The notes: generated by a model from the sequence alone, not told the origin. Positions 44,906 to 54,293 are shown, counted from the first letter of the stretch. The stretch is 64,000 nt of DNA from JAXMBN01 sp046349875 (GCA_046349875.1 JAXMBN010000018.1:1-64000); one strand, 5' to 3'. Translations and numbers: made by a program.

Positions 44906-45190
44906 TTTTGAAGTTGCGCATTTGAGTATTATCACAACCCGACGCGTAAGCGAGGGACTGACTTTTGCAGTGTTATTGCCCTGTCCGAGACATTCCTTGC
45001 TAACGCTACGTGGTATGAAGAATGCCGTCCCTCGCTGACGCTTCGGGTTAAGAAAATCAAGGCTTTCTGGACGCCGACCGCTCATTAGCGCAACTTCAAA
45101 ACTGACGCGTCGGGTTGTGACAATACTTGACTGCGCAACTTCCAAACTTCAGCGTCGGGGGAAGAAACGCGATCTCGCAACTTCAATACT
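44906..45190. repeat. Cluster of a second REP-like repeat family
   Basis: CCCGACGCGTAAGCGAGGGA (44938-44957) has an inverted counterpart TCCCTCGCTGACGCTTCGGG (45028-45047). Partial copies are GACGCGTCGGGTTGTGACAA (45104 onward, inverted to ATCACAACCCGACGCGT at 44931) and AGCGTCGGGG (45151). The phrase GCGCAACTTC recurs at 45088 and 45133, TCGCAACTTC at 45175, and inverted as GAAGTTGCGC at 44910. The interval 44708-45194 has no gene that I can support, and the repeats could fold into nested hairpins. Confidence 0.75.
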
Positions 45191-45194
45191 TGCG

Positions 45195-46859
45195 CTAAGG
45201 GGCTTTGGGCGCTACGGTGGGGGGCAATGGAACCGGAACCGGCATCGATTCGATGGCTTCAGAAACCATGGTCGCTTGATCGAGTGGATCCAGCCCCAAA
45301 GCCGCTTGCATGGCTGCTAACCAGATGTACCAATCGAGCTGAGCTTGATAGAGACCAAATCGAGCCTCATAAGCTTTGGATTCGAGCAAGTTCAGATCAA
45401 CCAGATCCATCTCGCCCGCTTGGTAAGCTTTCTCGGCAAGCTCTAAGTATTTGAGAGCCACATCGACCGTCGTCGATGCTTGGCTCACTCGCTCGGACGC
45501 AATCACCAAGCCGTTGCGAGCCGTTTGCAATTCAATTCCGATTTTGTTGGACTGAAGTTCTCGCTTCAATGCGATTTGATTGAGCTTGGCTTGAGTCGAT
45601 TGGATCTTACCTTTGGCTTTGTTTCGTGGGAGAGGAACGCTACCGAGTAGACCGGCCTCCAATTCGTAGCGACTCTTATCGCGGAGACTCGATGCTGGAT
45701 CACCCACATCTTGCGAGCTTTCAAGAACCACATCCAACTGCGGCAATAATTGATTGCAAGCCCCTCGCAATTCCCATTGGGTACGGTTGTAATCGAGATC
45801 GATCAATTGAAGCTCGGGCCTACGTTGAAGTGCCGAGGCTAAATCTTGTTGATAGTCACCCGGTGGAAGTTCTCCGATCCCAGGGAAGTTGACTGGAAGC
45901 CATCCATCTTCGGGAACGATGGGACGACCCGTTGCATCGCGCAGATACAGCGACAATTTGAAGCTCGATTCTCGAAGCTTGCGAAGGGTATCCAGTAGTT
46001 TGAGTTTGCGTTCGGCGATCAACTGATTGTTGAAAAGAAGCGCCGATGATTTTTCATCCCCCGCAGCAACCAGCTTTTCAATTTGTTGAACGCGGATCTC
46101 GGCCAGTCGAAGGAGTTCTTCTTGAGCTCGAACTTGCAAGCCTGCATGGATCCAACCCCAATAGGCATTGGCCGCTTCATTCGAACTATCGAGAACCTCG
46201 CGCTGCACAAGCGGAGCCGCCATCTGTTGTTTGACGTTGGCCTGAAACAGGGCCACGCGGCTTGGATCGATGGCCCGACCTTGAAGAATCGGCTGCACCC
46301 AGCCTACTTTGAATTCACCTGCTTCGTCAGTCTCTCGTTCTTTGTACCAAGGTTGGAATTCTCCACGTCCGATGCGATAACCTGACGACAGATATCCGCC
46401 CCACCATAGGTTGCGCGAGAGCCCCAGTCCATTGCGATAGTTTTGATAGTAACCGGTTGGCTGCGAGAGAGTGTAAGCATCGAGTTTAGGATCCCAGAAA
46501 CCTCGAGCCGATCGTTGCTCACCCGCGGCGATCGAGTTTTCAAGTCGAGCCTGTTGGATGATGGGATAACTTTGGTAGACCGAAGCGATAACGTCGGAAA
46601 GCAACAACGCCTGCGACGAAGGAGGAAGCAGCTCTTGGCTGATCCCCTGCACCGCCGACGGAAGATGGCTCGGGGCCTGAGTGGTCAGCGGCGTTTGGCT
46701 AGGTGAACTATTCTGTTCGGAGCGGACTTGTTGAGGTGACGCCTCTTGCATCACCAACCGCAAAGGTGCCGACGGACTCTGCCCCATGCAATCGTTGGAG
46801 AGAGAAACGACTGATGCATAGCAAGCAATCGCGATCACTGGATATCGGCCGCGAAACAA
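45195..46859 (-). CDS. TolC-like outer-membrane efflux protein
   Basis: The frame is open to 46994, inside the upstream gene. The TTG at 46859 is preferred because it lies 29 bases after that gene's stop and begins a signal peptide (FRGRYPVIAIACYASVVSLS). The protein has the two half-repeats of outer-membrane efflux proteins: long Q- and A-rich helices with L-x-x-A-x-x-x-N/Y patterns, GYRIGRGEFQPWY in the first strand pair, and YELEAGLLGSVPLPRNKAKG at the second, followed by KAYQAGEMDLVDLN. A proline-rich segment follows the signal. With the next two genes it completes a tripartite export route across both membranes. The start is uncertain. Confidence 0.85.
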   Translation of the reverse strand: MFRGRYPVIAIACYASVVSLSNDCMGQSPSAPLRLVMQEASPQQVRSEQNSSPSQTPLTTQAPSHLPSAVQGISQELLPPSSQALLLSDVIASVYQSYPIIQQARLENSIAAGEQRSARGFWDPKLDAYTLSQPTGYYQNYRNGLGLSRNLWWGGYLSSGYRIGRGEFQPWYKERETDEAGEFKVGWVQPILQGRAIDPSRVALFQANVKQQMAAPLVQREVLDSSNEAANAYWGWIHAGLQVRAQEELLRLAEIRVQQIEKLVAAGDEKSSALLFNNQLIAERKLKLLDTLRKLRESSFKLSLYLRDATGRPIVPEDGWLPVNFPGIGELPPGDYQQDLASALQRRPELQLIDLDYNRTQWELRGACNQLLPQLDVVLESSQDVGDPASSLRDKSRYELEAGLLGSVPLPRNKAKGKIQSTQAKLNQIALKRELQSNKIGIELQTARNGLVIASERVSQASTTVDVALKYLELAEKAYQAGEMDLVDLNLLESKAYEARFGLYQAQLDWYIWLAAMQAALGLDPLDQATMVSEAIESMPVPVPLPPTVAPKAP

Positions 46860-46888
46860 TCTTCGATCAAAGCTAGCGAAGACTGGGA

Positions 46889-48319
46889 CTACTTGGGCAG
46901 TTTGATCTTGCTGGGTTTGTCTTCTTTTTCTTTTCCAGAATCGGATGGCTTCTTGGAAGAAGTTACCGGTGGGAATCCATTGAGCTGTCGCCATATTTCG
47001 TAACCCAGGGAGACTCGGCTAAGTTTGCCGTCCTTGCTCAACAACACCCAACCATTGGCTAAACCACCTTGCCTTAGATATCGGAAATCGGGCCAGGATT
47101 CTTCGCGTTTATCCTTAATAGCGTCATCATCGGGTGTAACCAGGATGCGAAAATTGCCCATGCCATCATCGGTCGGGCTGATCAAAGCGATGCGACCACC
47201 GAATGTTCCGCGAGCCGCAGAAGGCCAGCCCAGAAACTGTATCGCTGGGTACCCTTCAAACTGAATGCGGACTTCATCCCCAATATGAAGCAACGGGACG
47301 TCGTTGCCGCGGATCATGAGTTCAACGGCAAGGTCTTTGGTTTGAGGCACGACGATGAAGAGCGTGTCCCCTTCCTTGATAACGGTGGAGCCAGTTTGTG
47401 CATGAAGCTCATGAAGAAAACCATCGACGGGACTTGTGACCAGCAGACGATCACCATACTCACTAGCTTTCTGACGTGTCTCTGAAAGTTCTTTCTGAAT
47501 AGTGGCAATGTCCGAGAGTGCTTCCTGGAGCTTGCCTTCCGTTTCTCGATTCTTCACTTCGATCTCGCGGGTTTTGCCGAGGAGATCTTGTTCCTTGGAG
47601 GCGAGGAATTTCATGGCTTCGATCACAGCCCCTTCCCCTTCTTCAAAAGTTGCGACCGCCTTCAGATAGTTTTCTTTCTCCTTGATAAAGTCTTTTTGAG
47701 ACTTGAGGCCATCGGCGAGCAATTTGGCGGCTCGATCGAAATCGGCTTTGCTGCGTTCTACAGACGCATCGAAACCTTGTACTTTGTCTTTGGTTTGTTC
47801 TACCTTGGCTTTGGCCGCTTCCACCGATTCTTTAGCGGAGTCGAGGATGGCTTGGCCGGCGAGCTTTTGAAGGTCAACCGATTGTGCTGCCAAATCGCGT
47901 TTGTTTTCGGCCACCTTCAGTTTCGAATTTAATTGCTCGATCTGATTCTGAATCTGCAGTTGAGCATCTTTGGCCAATGGCTCGATCTCCAGAACGACAT
48001 CACCTTTCTTGACGAATGCACCTTCACGAAGACCCTCTTGAATATTGACGACGATTCCCTTGGCTGATGCGGTGACCGGCTGAGGGCGTTGTTGAGGATC
48101 CAAAGCAATCACGCGTCCATAGCCCTTCGAAGTTTGTTGCCACGGAACAAAAATCATGGCGATGATGGCCAGGACGAGAAACACAAAGGTGTAACGAGCT
48201 GCATAGCGCGTCGTCCAGTGCGCTCGTACCAAGTTGAGCGCAGGAAATCTCCCTTGCATCCAATGTTGTTGCTGAAGGGATTGAAGGACTTGTGAAGTGG
48301 AAGGTGCAGAGTGTGACAT
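46889..48319 (-). CDS. HlyD-family membrane fusion protein
   Basis: One transmembrane segment (TFVFLVLAIIAMIFVPW) follows a 50-residue cytosolic N-terminus. Then come a lipoyl half (VTASAKGIVVNIQEGL with REGAFVKKGDVVLEIEP), a long hairpin coiled coil (about residues 120-290, rich in E, K and Q), the returning lipoyl half (VTSPVDGFLHELHAQTGS) and a beta-barrel region. A charged Lys-rich tail ends the protein. GGAGG lies 12 bases before the ATG, inside the end of the ABC gene; the two genes are seven bases apart. It should link the inner-membrane ABC protein to the TolC-like channel. Confidence 0.9.
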   Translation of the reverse strand: MSHSAPSTSQVLQSLQQQHWMQGRFPALNLVRAHWTTRYAARYTFVFLVLAIIAMIFVPWQQTSKGYGRVIALDPQQRPQPVTASAKGIVVNIQEGLREGAFVKKGDVVLEIEPLAKDAQLQIQNQIEQLNSKLKVAENKRDLAAQSVDLQKLAGQAILDSAKESVEAAKAKVEQTKDKVQGFDASVERSKADFDRAAKLLADGLKSQKDFIKEKENYLKAVATFEEGEGAVIEAMKFLASKEQDLLGKTREIEVKNRETEGKLQEALSDIATIQKELSETRQKASEYGDRLLVTSPVDGFLHELHAQTGSTVIKEGDTLFIVVPQTKDLAVELMIRGNDVPLLHIGDEVRIQFEGYPAIQFLGWPSAARGTFGGRIALISPTDDGMGNFRILVTPDDDAIKDKREESWPDFRYLRQGGLANGWVLLSKDGKLSRVSLGYEIWRQLNGFPPVTSSKKPSDSGKEKEDKPSKIKLPK

Positions 48320-48326
48320 TTTCGTT

Positions 48327-50459
48327 TTATACCTCCACTACCTGACAGAGTTGTCGAATTTCGGGAACATGCGTGGCGACGATGAGCGTCCACGGCCGAT
48401 CGGGTTGCCAAAGATAATCCAATAGGGGCTTTCTTTGGGAAGTAGATAGCAGATCCAACAACTGATCGATCAGAAGGACATTCGGGCGAGCAAGCAAGGC
48501 GCGAGCGAGCACCAATCGTATGCACTGATCTTGAGTCAAAGGATGACCGCCCGACTGTAAGGGTGTATCCAATCGCTGAGACAACATCTGCAACTCGTCC
48601 AAAAGCCCAACAGCGGTCAAACATTGTCGTACTTCATCGAGTCCCACATCGGGACGCCCCAGCGTCAAGTTTTCAAGGATCGTTCCGTGAAAGATCTCGA
48701 TCTTGGCAACCAAGTGGACAACGTTGCCTTCCGACCAAAGGACCGCCTCGCGGGCATCGACTCCTCCGATCTCGCAATATCCCGCGTCCGGATGACGCAA
48801 TCCTGAAATCATCTCCATCAGGCTAGAGATCTTGGAAGGATCTTCGCTCGCCAAAGCAATCTTCTGCCCCGAGCTGATAGATACATGTGCCGCCGAGTAC
48901 GATTGAGCTCGAGCCGGATGTTGCCAGGAAAGGTCCTGCCATTTAACCGACAAGGGACCACGTTCCTTGATCACCGGACGACTCAATGGCGATGTTTCCA
49001 CTTCGAAGAGATGTCCGACTTTATCGAGCGAAGCAAGGAGATCATAGAACGATTCCAGCGATTTACCAATCTTGGCGAAGGCTCCAACGATTACTGTCAC
49101 AACCAGTTCGCTGGCCACTAATTGACCTAACGTCAATTGCGATTCGATCACCAACCAACCACCAATGCCCAACAGCGCCGTGGATGCTATGGCTTGAAGC
49201 GAGATCGCAAAAATCATCTGCCGTAGGAGATGTTGAAAGTGGGCTTTTCGAGACAGAAGGTAGTCTTCGGTGAGAAGATTCATCCGCTGTACGGCAAAAG
49301 GCGCCCCTCCATTCACTCGAAAGACCGAAGCGTAAAGTGCAACATCTTGGAGCCAATGTCCCATCTTGTATTTGATGATCGATTCTTGCTTCGCCGTTTG
49401 AAAGGCTCCACGTCCAAGCCAATAGGTGATGATGGTCATGCAGAAGAGAAGAACGACGTCGAATCCCAACAAGAATGGATGGTAGAAGGCAAGGAGCAAC
49501 ATTCCGATGAGCGTCGAGAGAATGATGTTGAGTCCATCCAATAAAAGGGTCGCGGTTGCCTTCTGGATGGTCGGTATGTCAAAGAACCGATTCAGTTGTT
49601 CGGCAGGATGAAGGCCGTGCCAGGACTCGGGGCGAATCAACGGAAGGCGAAATGCAAGGTCGCTCACGAATCGAACCATCATGCGTCGCTGAAGGATTTC
49701 CACGACAACCACTTGAAGAATCCGCATTGTTCCAGCGAAAGCGAGAAAAGTAAAAAGCAGGATGGCTAAGATGATAAGAGGCTGCAGATATCTTCCAAAA
49801 CCGATGGTTGTTACCACCCACTCGACCGCCAATGGCGACGCTAAGTTGAGCACCCCTGCAGTGAATCCAAAGATGATCAAGGAGATAATGTCACCCCAAT
49901 CCAACGCCAGCATGCGTATCAACCTAGAGGTTGGCGATATCTCATGGTGATCCGAAGATGCATGATGCTGGTTGGGATGGGCCGCGTGCGGACTATGCTG
50001 AGGCAATCCGTGCATGGACTGCTGCATCGGTAAGGCTTGCTGAGCGCAATAGACATCAAGCTTCCCATCGGGGGATGCCTTCCAAAGCGATTGAATCTCT
50101 CGCGCTGAAAAGACTTTGGGTTCGCATCGCTCCCCTGTAACCACCACTCCCTCGACTCCGGACCCTTTGTTTCCAAGGAAGACCCACCAACGATCGGTGG
50201 AATCGTCCCTTGTTCGAACCGCGGTCGGTATGCCATCTCGAAGGATCGGAGCAAGCTCAGGTTGAGCCAACGCAATTCGGTGAATGCTCAATCGCGACCC
50301 AAGGCCCGATCGCATCAGCAGATCGTCCAACGAGATTCCCTCGACTTGGCTTCGCTCTGTCAAATCCCTTTCCAGGACAGCAATGTCCAGCGTTAGGTCC
50401 AGTCCGGTCGCCAAAGAGCGGATCACATGGGAGAGCTGACTGGTGGAGTGGCGAGTCAT
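48327..50459 (-). CDS. Type I secretion ABC protein with C39-like domain and degenerate ATPase
   Basis: Domain order is an N-terminal C39-peptidase-like domain without catalytic Cys (about residues 20-130), a His-rich linker (eight His in residues 150-172), six TM helices (about 185-460) and a nucleotide-binding domain (505-710). The NBD scaffold is recognisable, but its motifs are lost. Walker A is ALASEDPSKISSL in place of G-x-x-G-x-G-K-S; the Q-loop is VAKIE; the signature is L641-T-Q-D-Q in place of LSGGQ; and Walker B ends VLLIDQ with Gln in place of the catalytic Glu. Only the H-loop (VATHVPE) is normal. The TM part has the ILRM-like arrangement of bacteriocin/HlyB exporters. GAGGGG precedes the ATG. 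It is co-transcribed with HlyD and TolC genes. Confidence 0.87.
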   Translation of the reverse strand: MTRHSTSQLSHVIRSLATGLDLTLDIAVLERDLTERSQVEGISLDDLLMRSGLGSRLSIHRIALAQPELAPILRDGIPTAVRTRDDSTDRWWVFLGNKGSGVEGVVVTGERCEPKVFSAREIQSLWKASPDGKLDVYCAQQALPMQQSMHGLPQHSPHAAHPNQHHASSDHHEISPTSRLIRMLALDWGDIISLIIFGFTAGVLNLASPLAVEWVVTTIGFGRYLQPLIILAILLFTFLAFAGTMRILQVVVVEILQRRMMVRFVSDLAFRLPLIRPESWHGLHPAEQLNRFFDIPTIQKATATLLLDGLNIILSTLIGMLLLAFYHPFLLGFDVVLLFCMTIITYWLGRGAFQTAKQESIIKYKMGHWLQDVALYASVFRVNGGAPFAVQRMNLLTEDYLLSRKAHFQHLLRQMIFAISLQAIASTALLGIGGWLVIESQLTLGQLVASELVVTVIVGAFAKIGKSLESFYDLLASLDKVGHLFEVETSPLSRPVIKERGPLSVKWQDLSWQHPARAQSYSAAHVSISSGQKIALASEDPSKISSLMEMISGLRHPDAGYCEIGGVDAREAVLWSEGNVVHLVAKIEIFHGTILENLTLGRPDVGLDEVRQCLTAVGLLDELQMLSQRLDTPLQSGGHPLTQDQCIRLVLARALLARPNVLLIDQLLDLLSTSQRKPLLDYLWQPDRPWTLIVATHVPEIRQLCQVVEV

Positions 50460-50646
50460 TCGGTCCCCTCAAAGGGAGTGATTATTACGAAACAGTAAGC
50501 TGATGTTCCAGGATTATTGTCGGAATTCTCGCATTGAAAAGTGTGTAAACCAGGTTTTCTATCCTCAGAAACTTGATTGACCCGATGAATAGAAATCGGA
50601 TACAGTTGTCCTGTTTTCTCAATTCCTCTCCATGGAGATCTACAGA

Positions 50647-51174
50647 ATGCGAAGACCTTGGATGGTTTTTGCGATGGGTGGGCTATTGGCGGTCGGATTC
50701 GCGGGGGCATTCCTCGCCCAAACCGATTCTACGGTTCAAGCTCAGGGTAAAGGCGACGCCTCGGTCGAAAAAGCTCGCAAGCATGTCAAGATGTTGGACG
50801 AACTTTACAAGAACGCGGTCGTTTCGATTACCAAACGCTACGTTCAGAAGCAAGATGACCAGCCTGCAGCGATGGTCGCCAAAGACGTTTTTGCGGCCAT
50901 GGAAAAGAGTGGACACCACAAAGCGCGATTGGTCGATGCGAGTGGACAGCCACAAAACAAGGCGAACGTGGCTCAGTCGGAATTTGAAAAGCTAGCCGTC
51001 GAAGCGATGAAGAAGGGTGACTCCTACTTTGATCGCGTCATCACCAAGGATGGAAAGAAGACGCTTCAAGCGGCTACCATCGTTCCTGCTGTGATGAAGC
51101 AATGCGCTGATTGCCACGGCGTGAAGGAGAACCAATTGCTTGGTACTTTGGTCTACGAAGTAGCAGTTGAATAA
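50647..51174 (+). CDS. Exported DUF3365-like c-type heme protein
   Basis: The ATG at 50647 follows GGAGATC at good spacing; 50632 is less likely. A signal peptide (RPWMVFAMGGLLAVGFAGAF) precedes about 150 residues. The helical body resembles the Tll0287/DUF3365 sensor-like fold (ARLVDASGQPQNKANVAQSEFE), and one heme site, C-A-D-C-H-G, sits near the C-terminus. It is a likely periplasmic monoheme redox sensor or electron carrier. It is divergent from the exporter operon across a 187-base region and ends at a perfect terminator, so it is a single gene. Confidence 0.82.
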   Translation: MRRPWMVFAMGGLLAVGFAGAFLAQTDSTVQAQGKGDASVEKARKHVKMLDELYKNAVVSITKRYVQKQDDQPAAMVAKDVFAAMEKSGHHKARLVDASGQPQNKANVAQSEFEKLAVEAMKKGDSYFDRVITKDGKKTLQAATIVPAVMKQCADCHGVKENQLLGTLVYEVAVE

Positions 51175-51189
51175 TCCATTGAGATGCTC

Positions 51190-51235
51190 GTGAGTCGCTC
51201 GTCGTTACATGGACGAGCGACTCACACTTTTTGAG
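51190..51235 (+). terminator. Rho-independent terminator after the heme protein
   Basis: GTGAGTCGCTCGTC (51190-51203) and GACGAGCGACTCAC (51212-51225) form a perfect 14-pair stem with an eight-base loop, followed by ACTTTTTG. It may also act for the convergent PQQ dehydrogenase gene. Confidence 0.88.
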
Positions 51236-51262
51236 ATTACGTTCTATCATCGACGGAATACT

Positions 51263-53134
51263 TTATTCCATCAATCGATATGCCAAGATAGCATCGCCAG
51301 CTTTGGTTCCAAGCTTTCCAGCACCTCCAGCTGCGATGACAACATACTGATTGCCTTTGGCCAAGTAAGTACTGGGTGTTGCATAACCACCAGCAGGCAA
51401 GGTTGTCTCCCAAAGAACCTTGCCGCTCGATTTATCGAATGCACGAAACTTCTCGTCTTTCGTGGCAGCGATCCAAACGATCCCACCTTCGGTCACAATC
51501 GTTCCACCAAAGTTGGGTGTACCGGTTTGAGGTACACCGCGAGCCTTGAGTTCTGGGAATTCACCCAGTGGGACTCGCCAAACAAACTCACCTGTTGCAA
51601 GATCGATGGCATTGAGTTGTCCCCAAGGAGGAGCGATCGCGGGATACCCTTCATGATCTTGGAACTTGTTATATCCTTGATGGGTGTAACGGTAGCTGGC
51701 TTCTTTGGCTGCTTCTTTAAGTGCGATGATATTCGGTTCGTTGGTCGAGTTCACATAAAGAATATTGGTCGTTGGATCGAAGGAGGCCCCTGACCAATTG
51801 GCACCACCATGGTAACCCGGTATGACGACCGTCCCTTCAAGACTCGGTGGATTAAAAGCTGGACCACTTCGCAAGGTAGCAAGTCGATCTAAGACTCCTT
51901 GGCGATTGACTTCGCCTATAGTTGTGACGTTGGTTGCGTCCATATGTTGCGCGCTGAAAGGTGGTGGCTTGACCGGTATGGGCTGTGTGCGTGCAGCAAC
52001 TTCGCCGGGCAGCGTCGATTCAGGTACAGCTTGCTCAACGATATCGAAGAGGGGCTTACCGGTAGCGCGATCGAGGACATACACGAAGCCAGTCTTGGTT
52101 ACCTGCGCCACCGCATCGATCGTTTTTCCTTCGCGGGTGATGCGAATCAAGTTGGGGTAAACAGGAAGATCATGATCCCAAAGGTCATGTCGCAAGGTTT
52201 GAAAATGCCAAATGCGTTTTCCCGTTTTGCCATCGATGGCCAATACGCAGTTGGCAAAGAGATTGTCACCTTGTCGATCGCCTCCATAGAAATCGAAAGC
52301 GGCTGACCCAGTTCCAGCGAAGACCCAGCCTCGTTGAGTGTCCACGCTGAATCCACCCCAAGCATTGGCACCACCACGTTGTTTCCAGCTTTCATCTTTC
52401 CATGTTTCATTTCCATATTCTCCTGGAATGGGCACCGTACGAAACTGCCAACGCGGTTTTCCTGTTCGCGCATCGAAGGCTCGAATGTCCCCTGGCGCGG
52501 CGACATCCGGACCTTCGCCATTGGAAAAGCCCACGATGACAACGTCATCGACCACGGCCGGTGCGCTGGTGGGACCGTAGGGTAACTTCGCGAGATCGCG
52601 ATCAAGATCTTCTCGAAGGTCTTTGGCTCCACGTGTTCCGAAACCAGGATCAAGCTTCCCTGTTTGCGCGTCGATGCAGTAGAGTCGACCGTCGGAGGTT
52701 CCATGAAAAATGCGTTGTCGCGAGCGATCCTGGGGATCCTCCCAGAAAGCCACTCCACGATTCACACCACCGGATGCCAGGGGGCCTGCCAAGGGACCGT
52801 AACTTCGAGGATCGAACTCCCATCGTACGGTCCCTTGGGCCGCATCGAGTGCCACGACGCGCCGCTCGGCCGTGGTGATATACATCCAACCATCGATGAT
52901 CAAGGGCGTGCATTCAATCGTTTTCCCTTTGCCATCGACTAGTTCACCCGTATGGTAGGTCCAAGCTAATTGAAGCCGATGAACATTGGTGCGATCGATC
53001 TGCTTGAGACTCGAATATCGCATACAGCCCGCATCGCCTCCCACCGTTTTCCAGTCATGAGACTGCGCGAATGCGACATGGGAAAGGATGCATCCCAAAA
53101 CTCCAGCTATGATGCCACAACGTTGATACTTCAT
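51263..53134 (-). CDS. PQQ-dependent dehydrogenase (quinoprotein, exported)
   Basis: The ATG at 53134 follows TAGGATT and opens a signal peptide (GIIAGVLGCILSHVAFA); 53167 is less likely. The beta-propeller shows the Trp-docking repeat A-x-D-x-x-T-G-K-x-x-W several times: ALDAAQGTVRWEF, AFDARTGKPRWQF, AIDGKTGKRIWHF, AIDLATGEFVWRV and AFDKSSGKVLWE. WDHDLPVYPNL marks the active-site region of glucose/alcohol quinoproteins. There is no N-terminal membrane domain and no C-terminal cytochrome, so electrons must leave to a separate carrier. Substrate class (aldose or alcohol) cannot be decided from sequence alone. PQQ genes are not in this window. Confidence 0.92.
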   Translation of the reverse strand: MKYQRCGIIAGVLGCILSHVAFAQSHDWKTVGGDAGCMRYSSLKQIDRTNVHRLQLAWTYHTGELVDGKGKTIECTPLIIDGWMYITTAERRVVALDAAQGTVRWEFDPRSYGPLAGPLASGGVNRGVAFWEDPQDRSRQRIFHGTSDGRLYCIDAQTGKLDPGFGTRGAKDLREDLDRDLAKLPYGPTSAPAVVDDVVIVGFSNGEGPDVAAPGDIRAFDARTGKPRWQFRTVPIPGEYGNETWKDESWKQRGGANAWGGFSVDTQRGWVFAGTGSAAFDFYGGDRQGDNLFANCVLAIDGKTGKRIWHFQTLRHDLWDHDLPVYPNLIRITREGKTIDAVAQVTKTGFVYVLDRATGKPLFDIVEQAVPESTLPGEVAARTQPIPVKPPPFSAQHMDATNVTTIGEVNRQGVLDRLATLRSGPAFNPPSLEGTVVIPGYHGGANWSGASFDPTTNILYVNSTNEPNIIALKEAAKEASYRYTHQGYNKFQDHEGYPAIAPPWGQLNAIDLATGEFVWRVPLGEFPELKARGVPQTGTPNFGGTIVTEGGIVWIAATKDEKFRAFDKSSGKVLWETTLPAGGYATPSTYLAKGNQYVVIAAGGAGKLGTKAGDAILAYRLME

Positions 53135-53426
53135 GACTTGAATCCTAGGGTTTGCGTTGACAGGCACGTCTCTTCCAATGTGTTGGGGTTGTCTCGAAAT
53201 TGCAAAGCCCTTTGTAGCATTTCATTTCTAGGATCTCCACCATTGCCTTGGCCAGTCGGAGGTCTTTCATGGAAACCATCGAGTGTGGCGAGCGAATTCC
53301 TGTCGATTCCCTTGGACGAGTTCGATTTGCGATGGATGAGAAACCGATACACTAGAGGGTTCTTCCTCGGAAAGTCTTCACGATGACCTGCAGCCGATAG
53401 GTATTTTGAGGTTTGGTTTCCTCGCC

Positions 53427-54293
53427 ATGAATTCACTTTATCAACTTCTTCACGAGCACCAGGATAAGGAATCGATTTGGTGGATCGAGCGGATGAGCAC
53501 ATGGGATCGATGCTATGTCCGCGAAGGTGAAGTCAAGCTTGTGTGGCAACAGCAACTGCCCGACGATCCCTATCCTGAAATCGATTCTCTATCGTTTCCG
53601 ATCGCCCATTTTCTGCATGGCGAAGGACAATCGCTGATCGAAGAGATCTTTGGGCAGGAAGCCTTGAGAGCCATTCTCGCGGAGGCTCGACGACGCAATC
53701 CAGGGGTTCAGCCGCAAGCCCCTACGCAGCCTTTGCAAAAAAGGCGACCACCCAATCCAGAAGCGGAGATGGAGGACACGCGTACCAACGATTCGAGTAG
53801 GTGGGGCATCACGATAGGGCTCATCGTCCTGTTTGGATTTGCAGGATGGATTGTCTATTGGCCAAGCCTTCGCGTCGCGCGGTGGTGCGATGTCCATACG
53901 CGACAATCCTTGGAGAAGATCGATGCCATCGTGATGGGAAGCGGTGTCGATCCATTCAAGATCTACGTACGAAGTTCAACCATGCGAGGCTTTCATGGAA
54001 CGGTTCACGTCACTTATCCATGGAAAGATGAGACGATCGAAGCAGCGGTTCGCGTTCGACAATACACGGGGACCGATGCCGATCGCGCTGCACGTCAGCT
54101 ATCGCAAGAGTTTCCAGATGGAGCCACTATACCGCTCTATGTGCTATCGCAAGAGCCAGGGCATCCGGCTTGGGAAGCTACCGAATTGCGACCCGGTATC
54201 TTCGCATTGCTACGCGACATCGGGCTCATCCTTTTCGGTTCCACGATGGGGTTGGCTTCCATCATGATTCTCTATCGATGCATTCGTTCCTGA
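53427..54293 (+). CDS. Two-TM protein with DUF3592-like C-terminal half
   Basis: The ATG at 53427 (MNSLYQLLHEHQ) is chosen over the TTG at 53406. An N-terminal soluble region (to about residue 125) is unfamiliar; it has WDRCYVREGEVKLVW and a Pro-rich linker. Two TM helices (about 128-146 and 255-285) enclose a domain with IDAIVMGSGVDP, AAVRVRQYTGTDADRAARQL and FPDGATIPLYVLSQEPGHPA, a pattern much like DUF3592 (target strand, then G-x-x-V-x-V-Y-x-x-x-x-P). A role in the membrane is likely and no function is known. The gene sits alone between two minus-strand genes. Confidence 0.6.
   Translation: MNSLYQLLHEHQDKESIWWIERMSTWDRCYVREGEVKLVWQQQLPDDPYPEIDSLSFPIAHFLHGEGQSLIEEIFGQEALRAILAEARRRNPGVQPQAPTQPLQKRRPPNPEAEMEDTRTNDSSRWGITIGLIVLFGFAGWIVYWPSLRVARWCDVHTRQSLEKIDAIVMGSGVDPFKIYVRSSTMRGFHGTVHVTYPWKDETIEAAVRVRQYTGTDADRAARQLSQEFPDGATIPLYVLSQEPGHPAWEATELRPGIFALLRDIGLILFGSTMGLASIMILYRCIRS

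Noticed and set aside
44856..45145. Small ORFs in the REP cluster at 44.9-45.1 kb
   Set aside because: Their sequence is made of the repeat units themselves, and such frames arise from REP DNA in both directions.
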